A DNA stretch of 64,000 nt from Paraburkholderia acidisoli (GTDB lineage Bacteria; Pseudomonadota; Gammaproteobacteria; Burkholderiales; Burkholderiaceae). Shown here piece after piece: positions 34,892-43,694 of this stretch. The notes under the pieces are model-generated. The model did not search any database, had not been told where the DNA came from, and worked only from the letters and a program-made list of their open reading frames with translations. The translations under genes and the position numbers were made by a program. Location of the stretch: positions 868,001 to 932,000 of the forward strand of contig NZ_CP046916.1 of assembly GCF_009789675.1 (NCBI RefSeq). Direction: 5' to 3'. Numbering within the stretch: the stretch's first letter is position 1; the number at the start of each line of letters is the position of its first letter.

Positions 34892-36331
34892 TCAGCCCGA
34901 CAACTCATCCAGCCTCACCCCATTGGTCTTCGGCCCGAACGCGCCGATCGACACCATCACCGCGAGCATGCACACCACGATGCCCGCGAACACACCGCCC
35001 ACGCCGAAGTCACGCAGCAACGCGGCGATGATGAAACCCGACATCATCGCGCCCACCCGGCTCGCCGAATACACGATCCCGTTCGCGCTGCATCGCACCG
35101 CGGTGGGGAACAACTCCGCCTGATACGCGTGATAGCACACTGAAATCGTCTGCCCCGCAAGACTGATCAGCACACCTAGCGAAATCAACGCTACCGCGCC
35201 GCGCGAATGCGCGAACAGCGAACCGAACACGATCACCGCGAACGCGGAGCCCACGATCAGCCACTTGCGCTCGATACGGTCCGCCACGAGCATCGCCAGC
35301 ATCGGGCCGCACGGCAACGCGATCGCGATCACGAACGCGTAGAGCAAACTCTTCGTGACCGTCACGCCCTGCCCGATCAGCAAGGTCGGCACCCAGTTCG
35401 CGAAGCCGTAATAGCCCACCGCCTGGCACAGATTGAACGCGATCAGCATGAGGAGGCGCGCGCGATATGGCGGCTGCCAGAGTTCTGCAAGCGACGCGCG
35501 ACGATGCGGCGGCAGCGCTACCACCGGCGCAGGTTCGGGCAACGCGCGCCCGCTTTCGCGCTCGGCCTGCGCTTCCATTCTTGCGATCACCTGCTCGGCG
35601 GCCTCGGTGCGGCCATGCGAGACGAGCCAGCGCGGGCTTTCCGGCACGCGCCGGCGCACGATCCACACGAGCGCCGCGCCCAACGAACCCGCGAGCACGA
35701 CCCAGCGCCAGCCGTCGAAGCCGAACGGCGCAAGCGGCACGAGCCACCACGAAAGCAGCGCGGAAACCGGTGCCGCGCAGAACATGATCGCCTGATTGAA
35801 CGCCATGGCCCGGCCGCGCATTTGCTGCGGCACCATCTCCGTCACGTAACTGTCGATGGTGACGATCTCGATGCCCACGCCGATGCCCGTCACGAAGCGC
35901 CAGAGTATCAGCCCCTCGGAGCTGTGCTGGAACGCCATCGCGACCGAGCCGATCGAATACCAGAGCAGCGAAAACGTGAACACGCTGCGCCGCCCGAAGC
36001 GGTCGGGCAGCCAGCCGAAGCAGAACGTGCCGATGAACAGCCCCGCGAACGTCGCCGCCACGAAGGCGCCAATGCCGTTGAAACCGAAGAAGGCCGAGGT
36101 GGTCGTTTGCAGCAGACCGCTTTTCGCCATGCCGGGCGCGACGTAGCCCGTGAAGATCAGATCGTAGACTTCGAAGAAGCCGCCGAGCGATATCAGCAAC
36201 ACGAGCATCCAGAGTTGCCGCGTGGCGGGCAGCCGGTCGAGGCGTGCGGAAAGCGCCGCGGCGGCGCGGCTGGCGACGGGTATGGCCGTGACGGCGTCGA
36301 GCGGATCGTCCGCGCCCAGGGTTCGTTGCAT
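34892..36331 (-). CDS. MFS transporter of the HMGL/CoA-transferase operon
   Basis: A 479-residue twelve-helix carrier of the sugar/organic-acid porter branch: SLGGFFEVYDLIFTGYVAPGM in helix 1, FGWLPDRFGRRSVFTF in loop 2-3, and PESPRWLVSHGR after helix 6. GGAGACAAGC precedes the ATG. Last gene of a three-gene operon after the lyase and the CoA-transferase (77 bp gap), so it likely imports the acid that the CoA-transferase activates. Confidence 0.85.
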   Translation of the reverse strand: MQRTLGADDPLDAVTAIPVASRAAAALSARLDRLPATRQLWMLVLLISLGGFFEVYDLIFTGYVAPGMAKSGLLQTTTSAFFGFNGIGAFVAATFAGLFIGTFCFGWLPDRFGRRSVFTFSLLWYSIGSVAMAFQHSSEGLILWRFVTGIGVGIEIVTIDSYVTEMVPQQMRGRAMAFNQAIMFCAAPVSALLSWWLVPLAPFGFDGWRWVVLAGSLGAALVWIVRRRVPESPRWLVSHGRTEAAEQVIARMEAQAERESGRALPEPAPVVALPPHRRASLAELWQPPYRARLLMLIAFNLCQAVGYYGFANWVPTLLIGQGVTVTKSLLYAFVIAIALPCGPMLAMLVADRIERKWLIVGSAFAVIVFGSLFAHSRGAVALISLGVLISLAGQTISVCYHAYQAELFPTAVRCSANGIVYSASRVGAMMSGFIIAALLRDFGVGGVFAGIVVCMLAVMVSIGAFGPKTNGVRLDELSG

Positions 36332-36408
36332 GCTTGTCTCCGTGTCGGCGCCTCGTCGGGCGTCTGATCAGGTGGATGCCGGAACGTCATGATCCGGCGC
36401 GGGCCAAC

Positions 36409-37563
36409 TCAGTGCGCAATCTCCTCGTGCTTGAGGCGCGCCAAGACTTCCTCGGTGTGTTCGCCCACGCGCGCGAGCGGCTGGCGCACGCCGGGGCGGC
36501 GCCCGCCCATCGTGATCGGCAGCAGCACGACTTCCGTGGTGCCGCCGTCGTCGGTTTGCATCGGCACGAGTCCGCCGCTTTGCTTCAGGTGCGGATCGTC
36601 GAGCAGTTGATCGGGCCGCACGATGGGCGCGTAGGGAATGCCCGCAGCTTCGAACTGCGAAATCAATTCGGATGCCTGACGATGTTTCAACACCTCGCCG
36701 AGACGCGCCAGCAATTCGGGCCGCACGGCCACGCGCAGTGCGTTGTTCGCGAAGCGCGGCTCGGCCGCCAGTTCGGGGCAGCCGATCACGTCGCAAAGCG
36801 TGACAAATTGCTTGTCGCTCACGGCGCCGATGAAAAGCTGCTCGCCGTGCGCGAGCGTGAACACGTCGTAGACGCTCCATGCGGAAACGCGCGACGGCAT
36901 TGGCGGCGGCGCTTCACGCGTCATCGCGTATTGCTGCATGTGCTGCGCGCTCAAAAACACACAGTTTTCGAACAACGCGCTTTGCACCTCCTGGCCGCGG
37001 CCCGTGGCGTCGCGCTCGCGCAGCGCCGCCAGCACGCCAATCGCGCCAAACATGCCGCCCATGATGTCGTTCACCGACGTCCCCGCGCGCAGCGGCCGCC
37101 CTTCCGGGCCGGTCATGTAAGAGAGGCCGCCCATCATCTGCACGACTTCGTCGAGCGCGAGACGCTTCTCGTAGGGCCCCGGCAGGAAGCCTTTATGCGA
37201 CACATAGATCAGGCGCGGATAGCGCTGCGAGAGCGTCGCGTAATCGAGGCCGAGTTTTTCCATCAGGCCGGGCCGGAAGTTTTCCAGCACGATGTCGCTT
37301 TGGCCGATCAGTTCCGTGGCGGTCGCGCGGCCGCTCTCCGTGGTGATGTCGATCACCACGCTCTTCTTGTTGCGATTGAACGAGCGAAAGAAGCCGATCC
37401 CGAGTCCCGGCAGATTGCGCGTCTTGTCGCCGCCGGGCGGTTCGATCTTGATGACTTCGGCGCCCAGATCCGCGAGGATCATGCCGCAGGTCGGACCCAT
37501 GACCATATGGGTGAATTCGACCACGCGCACGCCTTCGAGCGGCAAACGAGTTTCAGTATTCAT
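36409..37563 (-). CDS. CaiB/BaiF (class III) CoA-transferase
   Basis: A 384-residue enzyme of the formyl-CoA-transferase/CaiB family. VRVVEFTHMVMGPTCGMILADLGAEVIKIEPPGGD is the N-terminal signature, and the catalytic Asp166 lies in TSVNDIMGG. It moves CoA between carboxylic acids. It begins 16 bp downstream of the HMG-CoA-lyase-like gene, implying that it makes the acyl-CoA which that lyase cleaves. Confidence 0.9.
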   Translation of the reverse strand: MNTETRLPLEGVRVVEFTHMVMGPTCGMILADLGAEVIKIEPPGGDKTRNLPGLGIGFFRSFNRNKKSVVIDITTESGRATATELIGQSDIVLENFRPGLMEKLGLDYATLSQRYPRLIYVSHKGFLPGPYEKRLALDEVVQMMGGLSYMTGPEGRPLRAGTSVNDIMGGMFGAIGVLAALRERDATGRGQEVQSALFENCVFLSAQHMQQYAMTREAPPPMPSRVSAWSVYDVFTLAHGEQLFIGAVSDKQFVTLCDVIGCPELAAEPRFANNALRVAVRPELLARLGEVLKHRQASELISQFEAAGIPYAPIVRPDQLLDDPHLKQSGGLVPMQTDDGGTTEVVLLPITMGGRRPGVRQPLARVGEHTEEVLARLKHEEIAH

Positions 37564-37579
37564 AAGGATCTCGAATCAA

Positions 37580-38521
37580 TCAGAAAACGGAGGTGGAAAC
37601 CGGTCGGAACGTCTTCGGCAAACCGGCGCGCCAGAGCGTGCCGTGCAGCGCTTCGCCTTCGAGCCAGGCGGCCACGCGCGCGCGCAGCGCCAGCAGCCGG
37701 CCGAGGTCGATGCCGGTGTCGATACCCATGTCGGCGAGCATGAACGCGAGGTCTTCGCTCGACGCATTGCCGCTCGCACCCGGCGCATGCGGACAGCCAC
37801 CGATACCGGCCAGCGTGGCGTCGAAGCGCGTCACGCCGGTTTCCAGCGCCGCGTAGACGTTGGCGAGCGCGAGACCGCGCGTGTCGTGAAAGTGCGCACA
37901 GCAGAGTCGGTCGCCAGCGATATTGCGCGCGGCCTCGAACAGCATGCGCACGGCCGCGGGATTCGCATACCCGACGGTATCCGCGAGACTCACACGATCG
38001 GCGCCCGCGTCGAGCAGCATCTGCATGCAGCGCAGCACCTGCGCGGTTTCCACATGCCCTTGCAGCGTGCAGCCGAACGCCGTGCCGATGCCGCCTTCGA
38101 TCAACGTTTTCGAACCGCTCGCGTCGCGCGCGGCCCGCATGCGCGCGACTTCGGCAACCACGTCTTCAGGCGTTTTGCGCAGATTCGCGAGGCTGTGCGC
38201 CACGCTGGCCGAGAGCGGCACGAGCATCCAGTCGGCGTGTGTCTCGATGGCGCGTTCGGCGCCCTTGAGGTTCGGCACGAGCACCGAGACGACGAGGCCC
38301 GGCAAGGTCTTCGCGTAGGCGACGAGTTCCGCCGTATCGGCGAGTTGCGGCAAGAGGCGCGCGGGCACGAACGAACCCACTTCGATCTCGCGCTGGCCCG
38401 CCTCGTAAGCGCCGCGAATCCATTCGAGCTTGTGCTCGGTGGGCAGCACGCGCTCGATGCTTTGCAGGCCGTCGCGCAAACCGACTTCGCGGATCACGGC
38501 GCGCTGGGGAATGAGGGACAT
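37580..38521 (-). CDS. Hydroxymethylglutaryl-CoA lyase-like enzyme
   Basis: A 313-residue TIM-barrel lyase of the HMGL/DRE-TIM family. Metal and active-site residues are present: Arg16-Asp17 in REVGLRDGLQ, His210 and His212 in CAHFHDTRG, and Cys243 in the signature GIGGCPHAPGASGN. Substrate is 3-hydroxy-3-methylglutaryl-CoA or a relative such as citramalyl-CoA; the neighbouring CoA-transferase favours an imported hydroxy-dicarboxylate over leucine breakdown, since no leucine-pathway carboxylase is present. First gene of the operon divergent from the LysR gene. Confidence 0.88.
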   Translation of the reverse strand: MSLIPQRAVIREVGLRDGLQSIERVLPTEHKLEWIRGAYEAGQREIEVGSFVPARLLPQLADTAELVAYAKTLPGLVVSVLVPNLKGAERAIETHADWMLVPLSASVAHSLANLRKTPEDVVAEVARMRAARDASGSKTLIEGGIGTAFGCTLQGHVETAQVLRCMQMLLDAGADRVSLADTVGYANPAAVRMLFEAARNIAGDRLCCAHFHDTRGLALANVYAALETGVTRFDATLAGIGGCPHAPGASGNASSEDLAFMLADMGIDTGIDLGRLLALRARVAAWLEGEALHGTLWRAGLPKTFRPVSTSVF

Positions 38522-38563
38522 GAAGCGTTGTCTCCGTGTTTGGTATGCGGCCTTGCTGCAGCC

Positions 38564-38598
38564 GTTGTGCTAACCGATGTGCTAACCGATGTGCTAAC
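38564..38598. repeat. 12-bp tandem repeat, three copies, in a LysR-controlled promoter region
   Basis: GATGTGCTAACC is repeated, the first copy reading GTTGTGCTAACC and the last ending at CTAAC. It lies 40-80 bp upstream of the lyase gene. The spacing does not match a helical turn exactly; slippage or weak operators are both possible. Confidence 0.7.
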
Positions 38599-38631
38599 TT
38601 TAGGCATTCCATGAAATACATAAAGCGGTAT

Positions 38632-38654
38632 TTTGGAAGCTTAATCATTCCAAA
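38632..38654. promoter_or_regulatory. Candidate LysR operator (TTTGGAA-N9-TTCCAAA)
   Basis: A perfect 7-bp inverted repeat, 38632-38638 and 38648-38654, with a 9-base spacer, ending 21 bp before the GTG start of the LysR gene. The size and place fit autoregulation and control of the divergent lyase operon. Confidence 0.55.
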
Positions 38655-38675
38655 CCGGAAACACAGGAGACGTCC

Positions 38676-39623
38676 GTGCGCGACATCGATCTGAAAACGC
38701 TGCGCCTGTTCGTGAGCGTGTGCGAACACGGCAACATGGGCCGCGCCGCGCGTGAGGAACACATCGAGCCTTCGGCCATCAGCAAGCGCATCGCGCAACT
38801 GGAGAGCGAATTCGGCGTGCCCCTGCTCGCGCGTTCGCGGCGCGGCGTGCAGCCCACGGCGGCAGGACTCGCGCTCATCGAGCATGCGCGCAGCGTGATT
38901 TTCACGCTCGAGCGCGCCGCCAGCGACGTCGCCGCGCTCGGTAGCGGCCTCTATGGCAGCGTAAGCGTCTGTGCCTCGGCATCGGCCATTGCGGAGGCCT
39001 TGCTCGACGATCTCGCCTCGTTCATGCGCCTGCCCGCGCATCAGAACATCCGCGTGAATGTGGAGGAACGCACCTCGCGCGACCTGGTTGCGCGCGTGCG
39101 CGACGGCGCCGTGTCGCTCGGCGTGTGCTGGGACAACGTGGATTCAACGGGCCTCGAAGTGCGGCCGTGGCGCGAGGACCGGCTCGCGCTCGCGGTGCAT
39201 CCCGAGCACGCGCTCGCGAAGCGCCGTTCGATGGCGTTCGAAGAGACGCTCGATTACGAGCACGTGGGTTTGCCGCCGTCCACCGCCGTGCATACGTTGC
39301 TGCAGCGCGCGGCGGCGCAGAGCGGACGCACGGTCGCCTATCGCGCGGTGGTGTCGAATTTCGATGCCGCGTTCCGTGTGGTGGCCGCGAATCTCGGCAT
39401 CAGCGTGGTGCCGGAAGAAGTGGGCAAGACCTATGGACGCATCACCAACGTGCGCACGATTCCGCTCACGGATGCATGGGCGCGCCGCCGCTTCATCGTT
39501 TGCTTTCGTGCATTCGACGCGTTGCAGCCCGCCGCGCAGCACATGGTCGAACATCTGGTGGAACGCGCCATGCCGGCTGCGAAGTCCCCGCGCGCGGTGA
39601 AAGCCACGCGCAAGAATGCGTGA
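38676..39623 (+). CDS. LysR-family regulator of the lyase/CoA-transferase operon
   Basis: A 315-residue LysR protein starting at GTG 38676 with AGGAG upstream. Winged helix at residues about 6-63 (LRLFVSVCEHGNMGRAAREEHIEPSAISKRI), co-inducer domain about 93-300. A short basic tail ends it (AKSPRAVKATRKNA). Divergent from the HMGL-like gene, with the inverted repeat TTTGGAA-N9-TTCCAAA between; likely its activator. Confidence 0.88.
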   Translation: MRDIDLKTLRLFVSVCEHGNMGRAAREEHIEPSAISKRIAQLESEFGVPLLARSRRGVQPTAAGLALIEHARSVIFTLERAASDVAALGSGLYGSVSVCASASAIAEALLDDLASFMRLPAHQNIRVNVEERTSRDLVARVRDGAVSLGVCWDNVDSTGLEVRPWREDRLALAVHPEHALAKRRSMAFEETLDYEHVGLPPSTAVHTLLQRAAAQSGRTVAYRAVVSNFDAAFRVVAANLGISVVPEEVGKTYGRITNVRTIPLTDAWARRRFIVCFRAFDALQPAAQHMVEHLVERAMPAAKSPRAVKATRKNA

Positions 39624-39718
39624 GGCAACCGTCATGCGCAATGTGACAGCGCAGTGTCAGCGCATCGTCATGTGATTGCGGCACAATGCGTCGATTCCCC
39701 ACTCGCGAGGAGCACCGC

Positions 39719-40384
39719 ATGGCCCTGCCGTATGGTTTCGTGAAGACGAAGATCGTGAGCGCGCCGCAACTGAAATCCACGCGCCGCCCGCACGAAGTTC
39801 AATATCATCTGCACTTCGGCGTGAGCGTGAACGGCGCGCAGTGGGATATCGCCGTGAACGTGGGCACGACCGACGCCGACGACTTGCTCAAGTACAAGCT
39901 CGTCTACGACTTCCGCCACCCCATCATCGAGCAACTGAAAGCGGCGCAGGCCGGTTCGACCACGCTCACGGGTACGCAGGCACTCCCCGCGCTCGACTTC
40001 CAGCGCAGCGACTTTCTCGCGAACACGGGCGCGTGGCGCGACAGCGACGTGATGGACGGCTCGGACACCGTGCTGCCCGTTGCCTCGCTCGAACGCCTGT
40101 TGTTAAGCGCGCAACAATCGTCGTACGACGTGTACGTGTTCGGCCGCTTTTACAGCGAAGGGAACGGCGTGCACGACGTCCACATGAATCAAGGCTCGAA
40201 GGGCGAGTTCATTCATCGCGCGGGCAACGACAAGAACGACCACAACGACATCTGGCAAGACGGCGCGCTGCTCGTGGATGTCGGGCAGCCGCAGTGGGCG
40301 CTCTATGCGGCCGCGTTCGATCAGCAGTATCTGCCCACCGACGACCTCGGCAATCCCACCGCGAACTCGAAGCCGATTTCGTGA
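39719..40384 (+). CDS. DUF2278 (YukJ-like) family protein
   Basis: A 221-residue soluble protein. MALPYGFVKTKIVSAPQL, HYQ-like VQYHLHFGVS, IAVNVGT and FRHPIIEQL match the YukJ/DUF2278 pattern, as does GVHDVHMNQGS with a later NDHNDIWQDGALLV segment. No catalytic function is established for the family. Single gene, convergent with the siderophore receptor gene (13 bp between stops). Confidence 0.78.
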   Translation: MALPYGFVKTKIVSAPQLKSTRRPHEVQYHLHFGVSVNGAQWDIAVNVGTTDADDLLKYKLVYDFRHPIIEQLKAAQAGSTTLTGTQALPALDFQRSDFLANTGAWRDSDVMDGSDTVLPVASLERLLLSAQQSSYDVYVFGRFYSEGNGVHDVHMNQGSKGEFIHRAGNDKNDHNDIWQDGALLVDVGQPQWALYAAAFDQQYLPTDDLGNPTANSKPIS

Positions 40385-40397
40385 GCTTGCGCGCGCG

Positions 40398-42590
40398 TCA
40401 GAAGTCGATCTTCGCGTTGAGGCTCACCATGCGCGGATCGCCCGGCGCGATGTAGTCGGCGTACTGGAACATCCAGTAGCGGCGATTGGCGATATTGTCG
40501 ATGGCCGCGCGCAGCGTGACGTCGTGGCCGCCCACGCGCGTCAGGTAGTTCGCGCCCACGTTGACGAGCAGAAAGCCGCCGGTTTGCAGATTGTTCTGCG
40601 GGCGCACTTCGGTGTTGCCCGTGAACTTCGCGTCGGCGCCCAGTTGCAGGCCCGGCACGTAAGGCACGTCGTAGCTCACGCGTCCGGCCACGACGAACTT
40701 GGGCGCGCCCGCCACGCGATTCGTGTTGTACGACTGGCCCTTCGCGTACCACGTATCGAGCAGCATCACGTCGCCGGACACCTGCCAGCTGCGGCCGAGC
40801 CGCACGCTGCCGCCCGCTTCGATACCCTCGTAGATCGAGTCGCCGTCCTGCACGTACACGTTCGCGCTGTTCGCATAGGCCGCGCCGCGTTCGATGCGGA
40901 ACAGCGCGGCATTCGCGCTCCAGCGCGCATGCTCGCTCTTCACGCCGATCTCGTACTGACGCGAGCGTAGCGGCCGCAGCATCGAACCGCCGTTCGCGTA
41001 GATGCTGTCGACGATCGCGCCCTGCTCCAGCGACTCGACATAGCTTGCATACAGCGTGGTCTGCGGTTCGAGCTTGAACATCAGCGCGAACGTTGGCGTG
41101 AATACCCCGTTCTGGCTGTACGAAGCGGTCTTCGCGCCCGTGGTCGCGTAGGTATCCTGACTATAGTTGGTGTAGCGCAGACCCGCGAGCAACGACCAGC
41201 GGCTCGTGATCTCGACCGTGTCGCTCGCGAACACCGAAGCCTGCGTGATCTCGCTCGCACGATACTTTTCGAGCCCGCTGCCGGAGTAGTATCGCCACGG
41301 ATTCGGCTGGTAGAGATTGCCGTCGCCCTGGGTGAAATACAGCGAATTCGAAGCGTAGTCGTTGGTCTGGTGCTGCCACGATCCGCCCATTACCAGTTGA
41401 TGCGTGAGCGGCCCCGTTTTCACCTTGCCTTCGAACATGCCCTGCCAGTAGATGTCCTGATGGCCTTCGTCGCCGTTCCAGCGCGAGTCGGAATAGTCGC
41501 CCGCCTGGTTGAGCAGCGTGAGCGTGCTCTCGTTGCGATCGCGCGACGACTTGCTGTAGCTGCCCGAGGTGCTGAAGGACCAGTCCGGCGCGATCTGATA
41601 ACGCACGCCCGCCGTGTACAGCTGCAAGTTCGTGTTCAGATGCTGATCGGTGCCGCCCAGCCAGTTGGTGCCGCCGCTCAGCACGGCAGGCAGGCTCGAC
41701 GCCGTATAGCTGCCCGTGTAGATCGCGGGCGTCTGACCGCTCGAACGAATCGTTTGATACAGCGCGTTGAAATAGACCTGCAAATCGCGCGTGAGCTGGC
41801 CGTCGAGCGCGACCGAAAGCGAATTGCGATTGATATCGCCCGCGTTATAGGTCTTGCCCGCTTCCTTCGTGTAATTCAGCCGCGCGCCGAACATGTCGTC
41901 GGGACCGAAGCGCCGGCTCAAATCCACGTGCTCGCGCATCACGCCGTCCATGCGATAGCCAACGTCGAGGCTCGTCACCGGGTCCTTGCCGGCACGCTTC
42001 GTGACGTAGTTGACGAGGCCGCCTGGCTGCGCGAAACCGTACATGAAGCCGCCGAGGCCCTTGAGCAGTTCGACGCGATCGAGCTGTTCGTAAGGCATGG
42101 TGATGCCGTACGAGATGAACGGATTGCCGTCGATACGAAAGCCGTTCTGCCAGTCGATCGGCAGGCCGCGAATCGTGATGTAAGTCGCCCACGCGCTGTA
42201 GGCGTTGCTGTTGTCGCTCACGGAGGCGTCGCCCGCGAATACGTCGCCGAGACGATAGACCTGACGATCGGCGAGATCGTCGCCGGTCACGACCGTGGTC
42301 GAAAACGGCGTATCGAGCTGCGTGCGCGTGCCGAGCGCGCCGCTCGACACCGGTGCGTCGAGGTGCAACGGCGAATCGCTCACGGCGCTCGCGTTGACTT
42401 TCACGGCGGGCAGCGTGGGCGCGGCGGTTTGCGCCGACGTAACCGCCGGCGTTGATGCCGCGTTCGCCGCCGATGTCGCCGGTTCAGGCGTGGTCTGAGC
42501 CCAGGCCGCTTGCGAGGCCGCAAAAGTCAGCCAGACGGCCAGGGAAATCGGGCGATATCGCGCGCCGCGAGTGAAGCCTCGATCGGTCAT
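40398..42590 (-). CDS. TonB-dependent siderophore receptor
   Basis: A 730-residue outer-membrane receptor. Signal peptide 1-31 (cut near AAWA-Q), plug domain about 75-195 (TRTQLDTPFSTTVVTGDDLADR, ITIRGLPI, and YGFAQPGGLVNYVTKR), and a 22-strand barrel ending in IDF with the terminal Phe. The plug is of the FhuA/FoxA-like hydroxamate-siderophore type. A Fur box and a good sigma-70 promoter lie upstream, so it should be induced by iron starvation. No siderophore synthesis or inner-membrane importer gene is adjacent; energy would come from a TonB system elsewhere. Confidence 0.92.
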   Translation of the reverse strand: MTDRGFTRGARYRPISLAVWLTFAASQAAWAQTTPEPATSAANAASTPAVTSAQTAAPTLPAVKVNASAVSDSPLHLDAPVSSGALGTRTQLDTPFSTTVVTGDDLADRQVYRLGDVFAGDASVSDNSNAYSAWATYITIRGLPIDWQNGFRIDGNPFISYGITMPYEQLDRVELLKGLGGFMYGFAQPGGLVNYVTKRAGKDPVTSLDVGYRMDGVMREHVDLSRRFGPDDMFGARLNYTKEAGKTYNAGDINRNSLSVALDGQLTRDLQVYFNALYQTIRSSGQTPAIYTGSYTASSLPAVLSGGTNWLGGTDQHLNTNLQLYTAGVRYQIAPDWSFSTSGSYSKSSRDRNESTLTLLNQAGDYSDSRWNGDEGHQDIYWQGMFEGKVKTGPLTHQLVMGGSWQHQTNDYASNSLYFTQGDGNLYQPNPWRYYSGSGLEKYRASEITQASVFASDTVEITSRWSLLAGLRYTNYSQDTYATTGAKTASYSQNGVFTPTFALMFKLEPQTTLYASYVESLEQGAIVDSIYANGGSMLRPLRSRQYEIGVKSEHARWSANAALFRIERGAAYANSANVYVQDGDSIYEGIEAGGSVRLGRSWQVSGDVMLLDTWYAKGQSYNTNRVAGAPKFVVAGRVSYDVPYVPGLQLGADAKFTGNTEVRPQNNLQTGGFLLVNVGANYLTRVGGHDVTLRAAIDNIANRRYWMFQYADYIAPGDPRMVSLNAKIDF

Positions 42591-42617
42591 GTCGTTCAGA
42601 AAGATGTCCCCATCGCC

Positions 42618-42636
42618 AATGAGACGCATTCTCATT
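42618..42636 (-). promoter_or_regulatory. Fur box of the siderophore receptor gene
   Basis: AATGAGACGCATTCTCATT matches the 19-bp Fur consensus AATGAGAATNATTCTCATT at all but two positions and is a perfect 7-5-7 inverted repeat. It lies 28-46 bp upstream of the receptor start codon, just after the predicted transcription start, where Fe-Fur would block transcription. Confidence 0.8.
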
Positions 42637-42651
42637 AGCATCCGGGGCGCA

Positions 42652-42680
42652 ATCTTAACAAACTCGTCACGAGATTTCAA
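42652..42680 (-). promoter_or_regulatory. Sigma-70 promoter of the siderophore receptor gene
   Basis: On the reverse strand, TTGAAA (42675-42680) is followed after exactly 17 bp by TAAGAT (42652-42657). The spacer holds the inverted repeat CTCGT-C-ACGAG (42663-42673). Transcription would start near 42645, just ahead of the Fur box. Confidence 0.65.
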
Positions 42681-42824
42681 AGCGATTACAGCGGGGGATA
42701 ACAGTTTGCAACGACTATTGGGGCAGGATTGCTGGTATCCGAGGAGAAGGTGCTCGAACGCACGAAGGCCCACCAGCGGCGGCGTCTAGTGAGATACGAA
42801 CGAGGTTGGCGGAGAGATTGGCCG

Positions 42825-42845
42825 GCCGCCGGATGGCCCGGCGGC
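42825..42845. terminator. GC-rich hairpin downstream of the secreted unknown gene
   Basis: GCCGCCGG (42825-42832) and CCGGCGGC (42838-42845) form an 8-bp stem with a 5-base loop, 26 bp past the stop of the gene ending at 42871. There is no T-run, so termination is uncertain. Confidence 0.35.
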
Positions 42846-42870
42846 GGTTCAAGCGGCGTGGCCCGAAGGC

Positions 42871-43377
42871 TCAGATATGCACGCCCGGTGCGTGCGGTTG
42901 CGTTACTGCGGGAGCCGCGGGCGCTGCGGGCGCAGGCGCTTGACGCTGCAAGGCATTTTGTCCGGGCGCCACGACAATCACTGGCCCCGGCACCGCCCAC
43001 GTGGGCACGGCGAACAACACCGGCGTCGGCGCGGGCATTGCGAAACCGCCGTTGAACGCGGCCTGCTGGAACTGCTGCATCTGGATCTGCATGGCCTGCA
43101 TCTGCGCATTCATGGCGCGCATTTGCGCGACCGCCCAGTCTGGCGGCGGTCCGCCGTTGCTCGACTGAACCTGAATCTGGCTGGCCCCGTTCGGGCTATG
43201 CCAGCTCCACGTGCTGACCTTGACGGGACCGCCCGCTGTTTGCACCACGCGGGTTTCGTGCACCCCCGCGCTGGCCGGCACGGCGTGGCCATCGACATCG
43301 ACGAAAAGCGGCTGGGCCGCCAGAGCGGCGACCGGTACGGCGACCAGTGCAACCGCGATAGCAGTGCGAAAACGCAT
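42871..43377 (-). CDS. Secreted hypothetical protein, Gln/Met-rich
   Basis: A 168-residue protein starting at ATG 43377 behind GGAGG. Signal peptide MRFRTAIAVALVAVPVAALAA, a short beta-rich part (LFVDVDGHAVPASAGVHETRVVQTAGG), a Met/Gln helix (RAMNAQMQAMQIQMQQFQQ, about 89-107) and an Ala/Pro-rich tail (APAPAAPAAPAV). It is probably periplasmic, perhaps membrane- or wall-associated through the coiled helix. No family recognised. Confidence 0.6.
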   Translation of the reverse strand: MRFRTAIAVALVAVPVAALAAQPLFVDVDGHAVPASAGVHETRVVQTAGGPVKVSTWSWHSPNGASQIQVQSSNGGPPPDWAVAQMRAMNAQMQAMQIQMQQFQQAAFNGGFAMPAPTPVLFAVPTWAVPGPVIVVAPGQNALQRQAPAPAAPAAPAVTQPHAPGVHI

Positions 43378-43694
43378 CTCATCCTCCATGGATCGGGCCC
43401 GCGCGCGAGGTGCGCGGCGAGACGCCCATCAGCATGTCGATCGACACTTAAAGGTGCCTTAAAGCGCATGAGGAATGACGGACGCGGCCATGCGAACATG
43501 GGCGAAAAGCGGCGCGGCGCGTGCCTCGAAGCTGCCGGCGATACCGCCACGAAAGCGCGGCGGCCACGTTCGCGCGGCGTCGCGCGCCTTCGTGACATGA
43601 TCGGGCGTTCCATTTTGGGAGCGCCGCCATGCGCCAACTGCCTTGCACGCCGCTTCGTAGGCTCTGCCGCTCGCGCAGGTACTGGAAAGCGAGC
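43378..43694. other. 317-bp divergent intergenic region, no gene seen
   Basis: Between the secreted unknown gene and the Ntn hydrolase gene. The repeated TTAAAG (about 43449 and 43459) is the only visible element. An open frame extends the hydrolase upstream to 43629 but looks non-coding, being Arg- and Cys-rich ahead of the signal peptide. Confidence 0.4.

Noticed and set aside
38564..38598. Insertion-sequence target duplication
   Set aside because: The 12-bp units are in tandem without intervening element or inverted ends.
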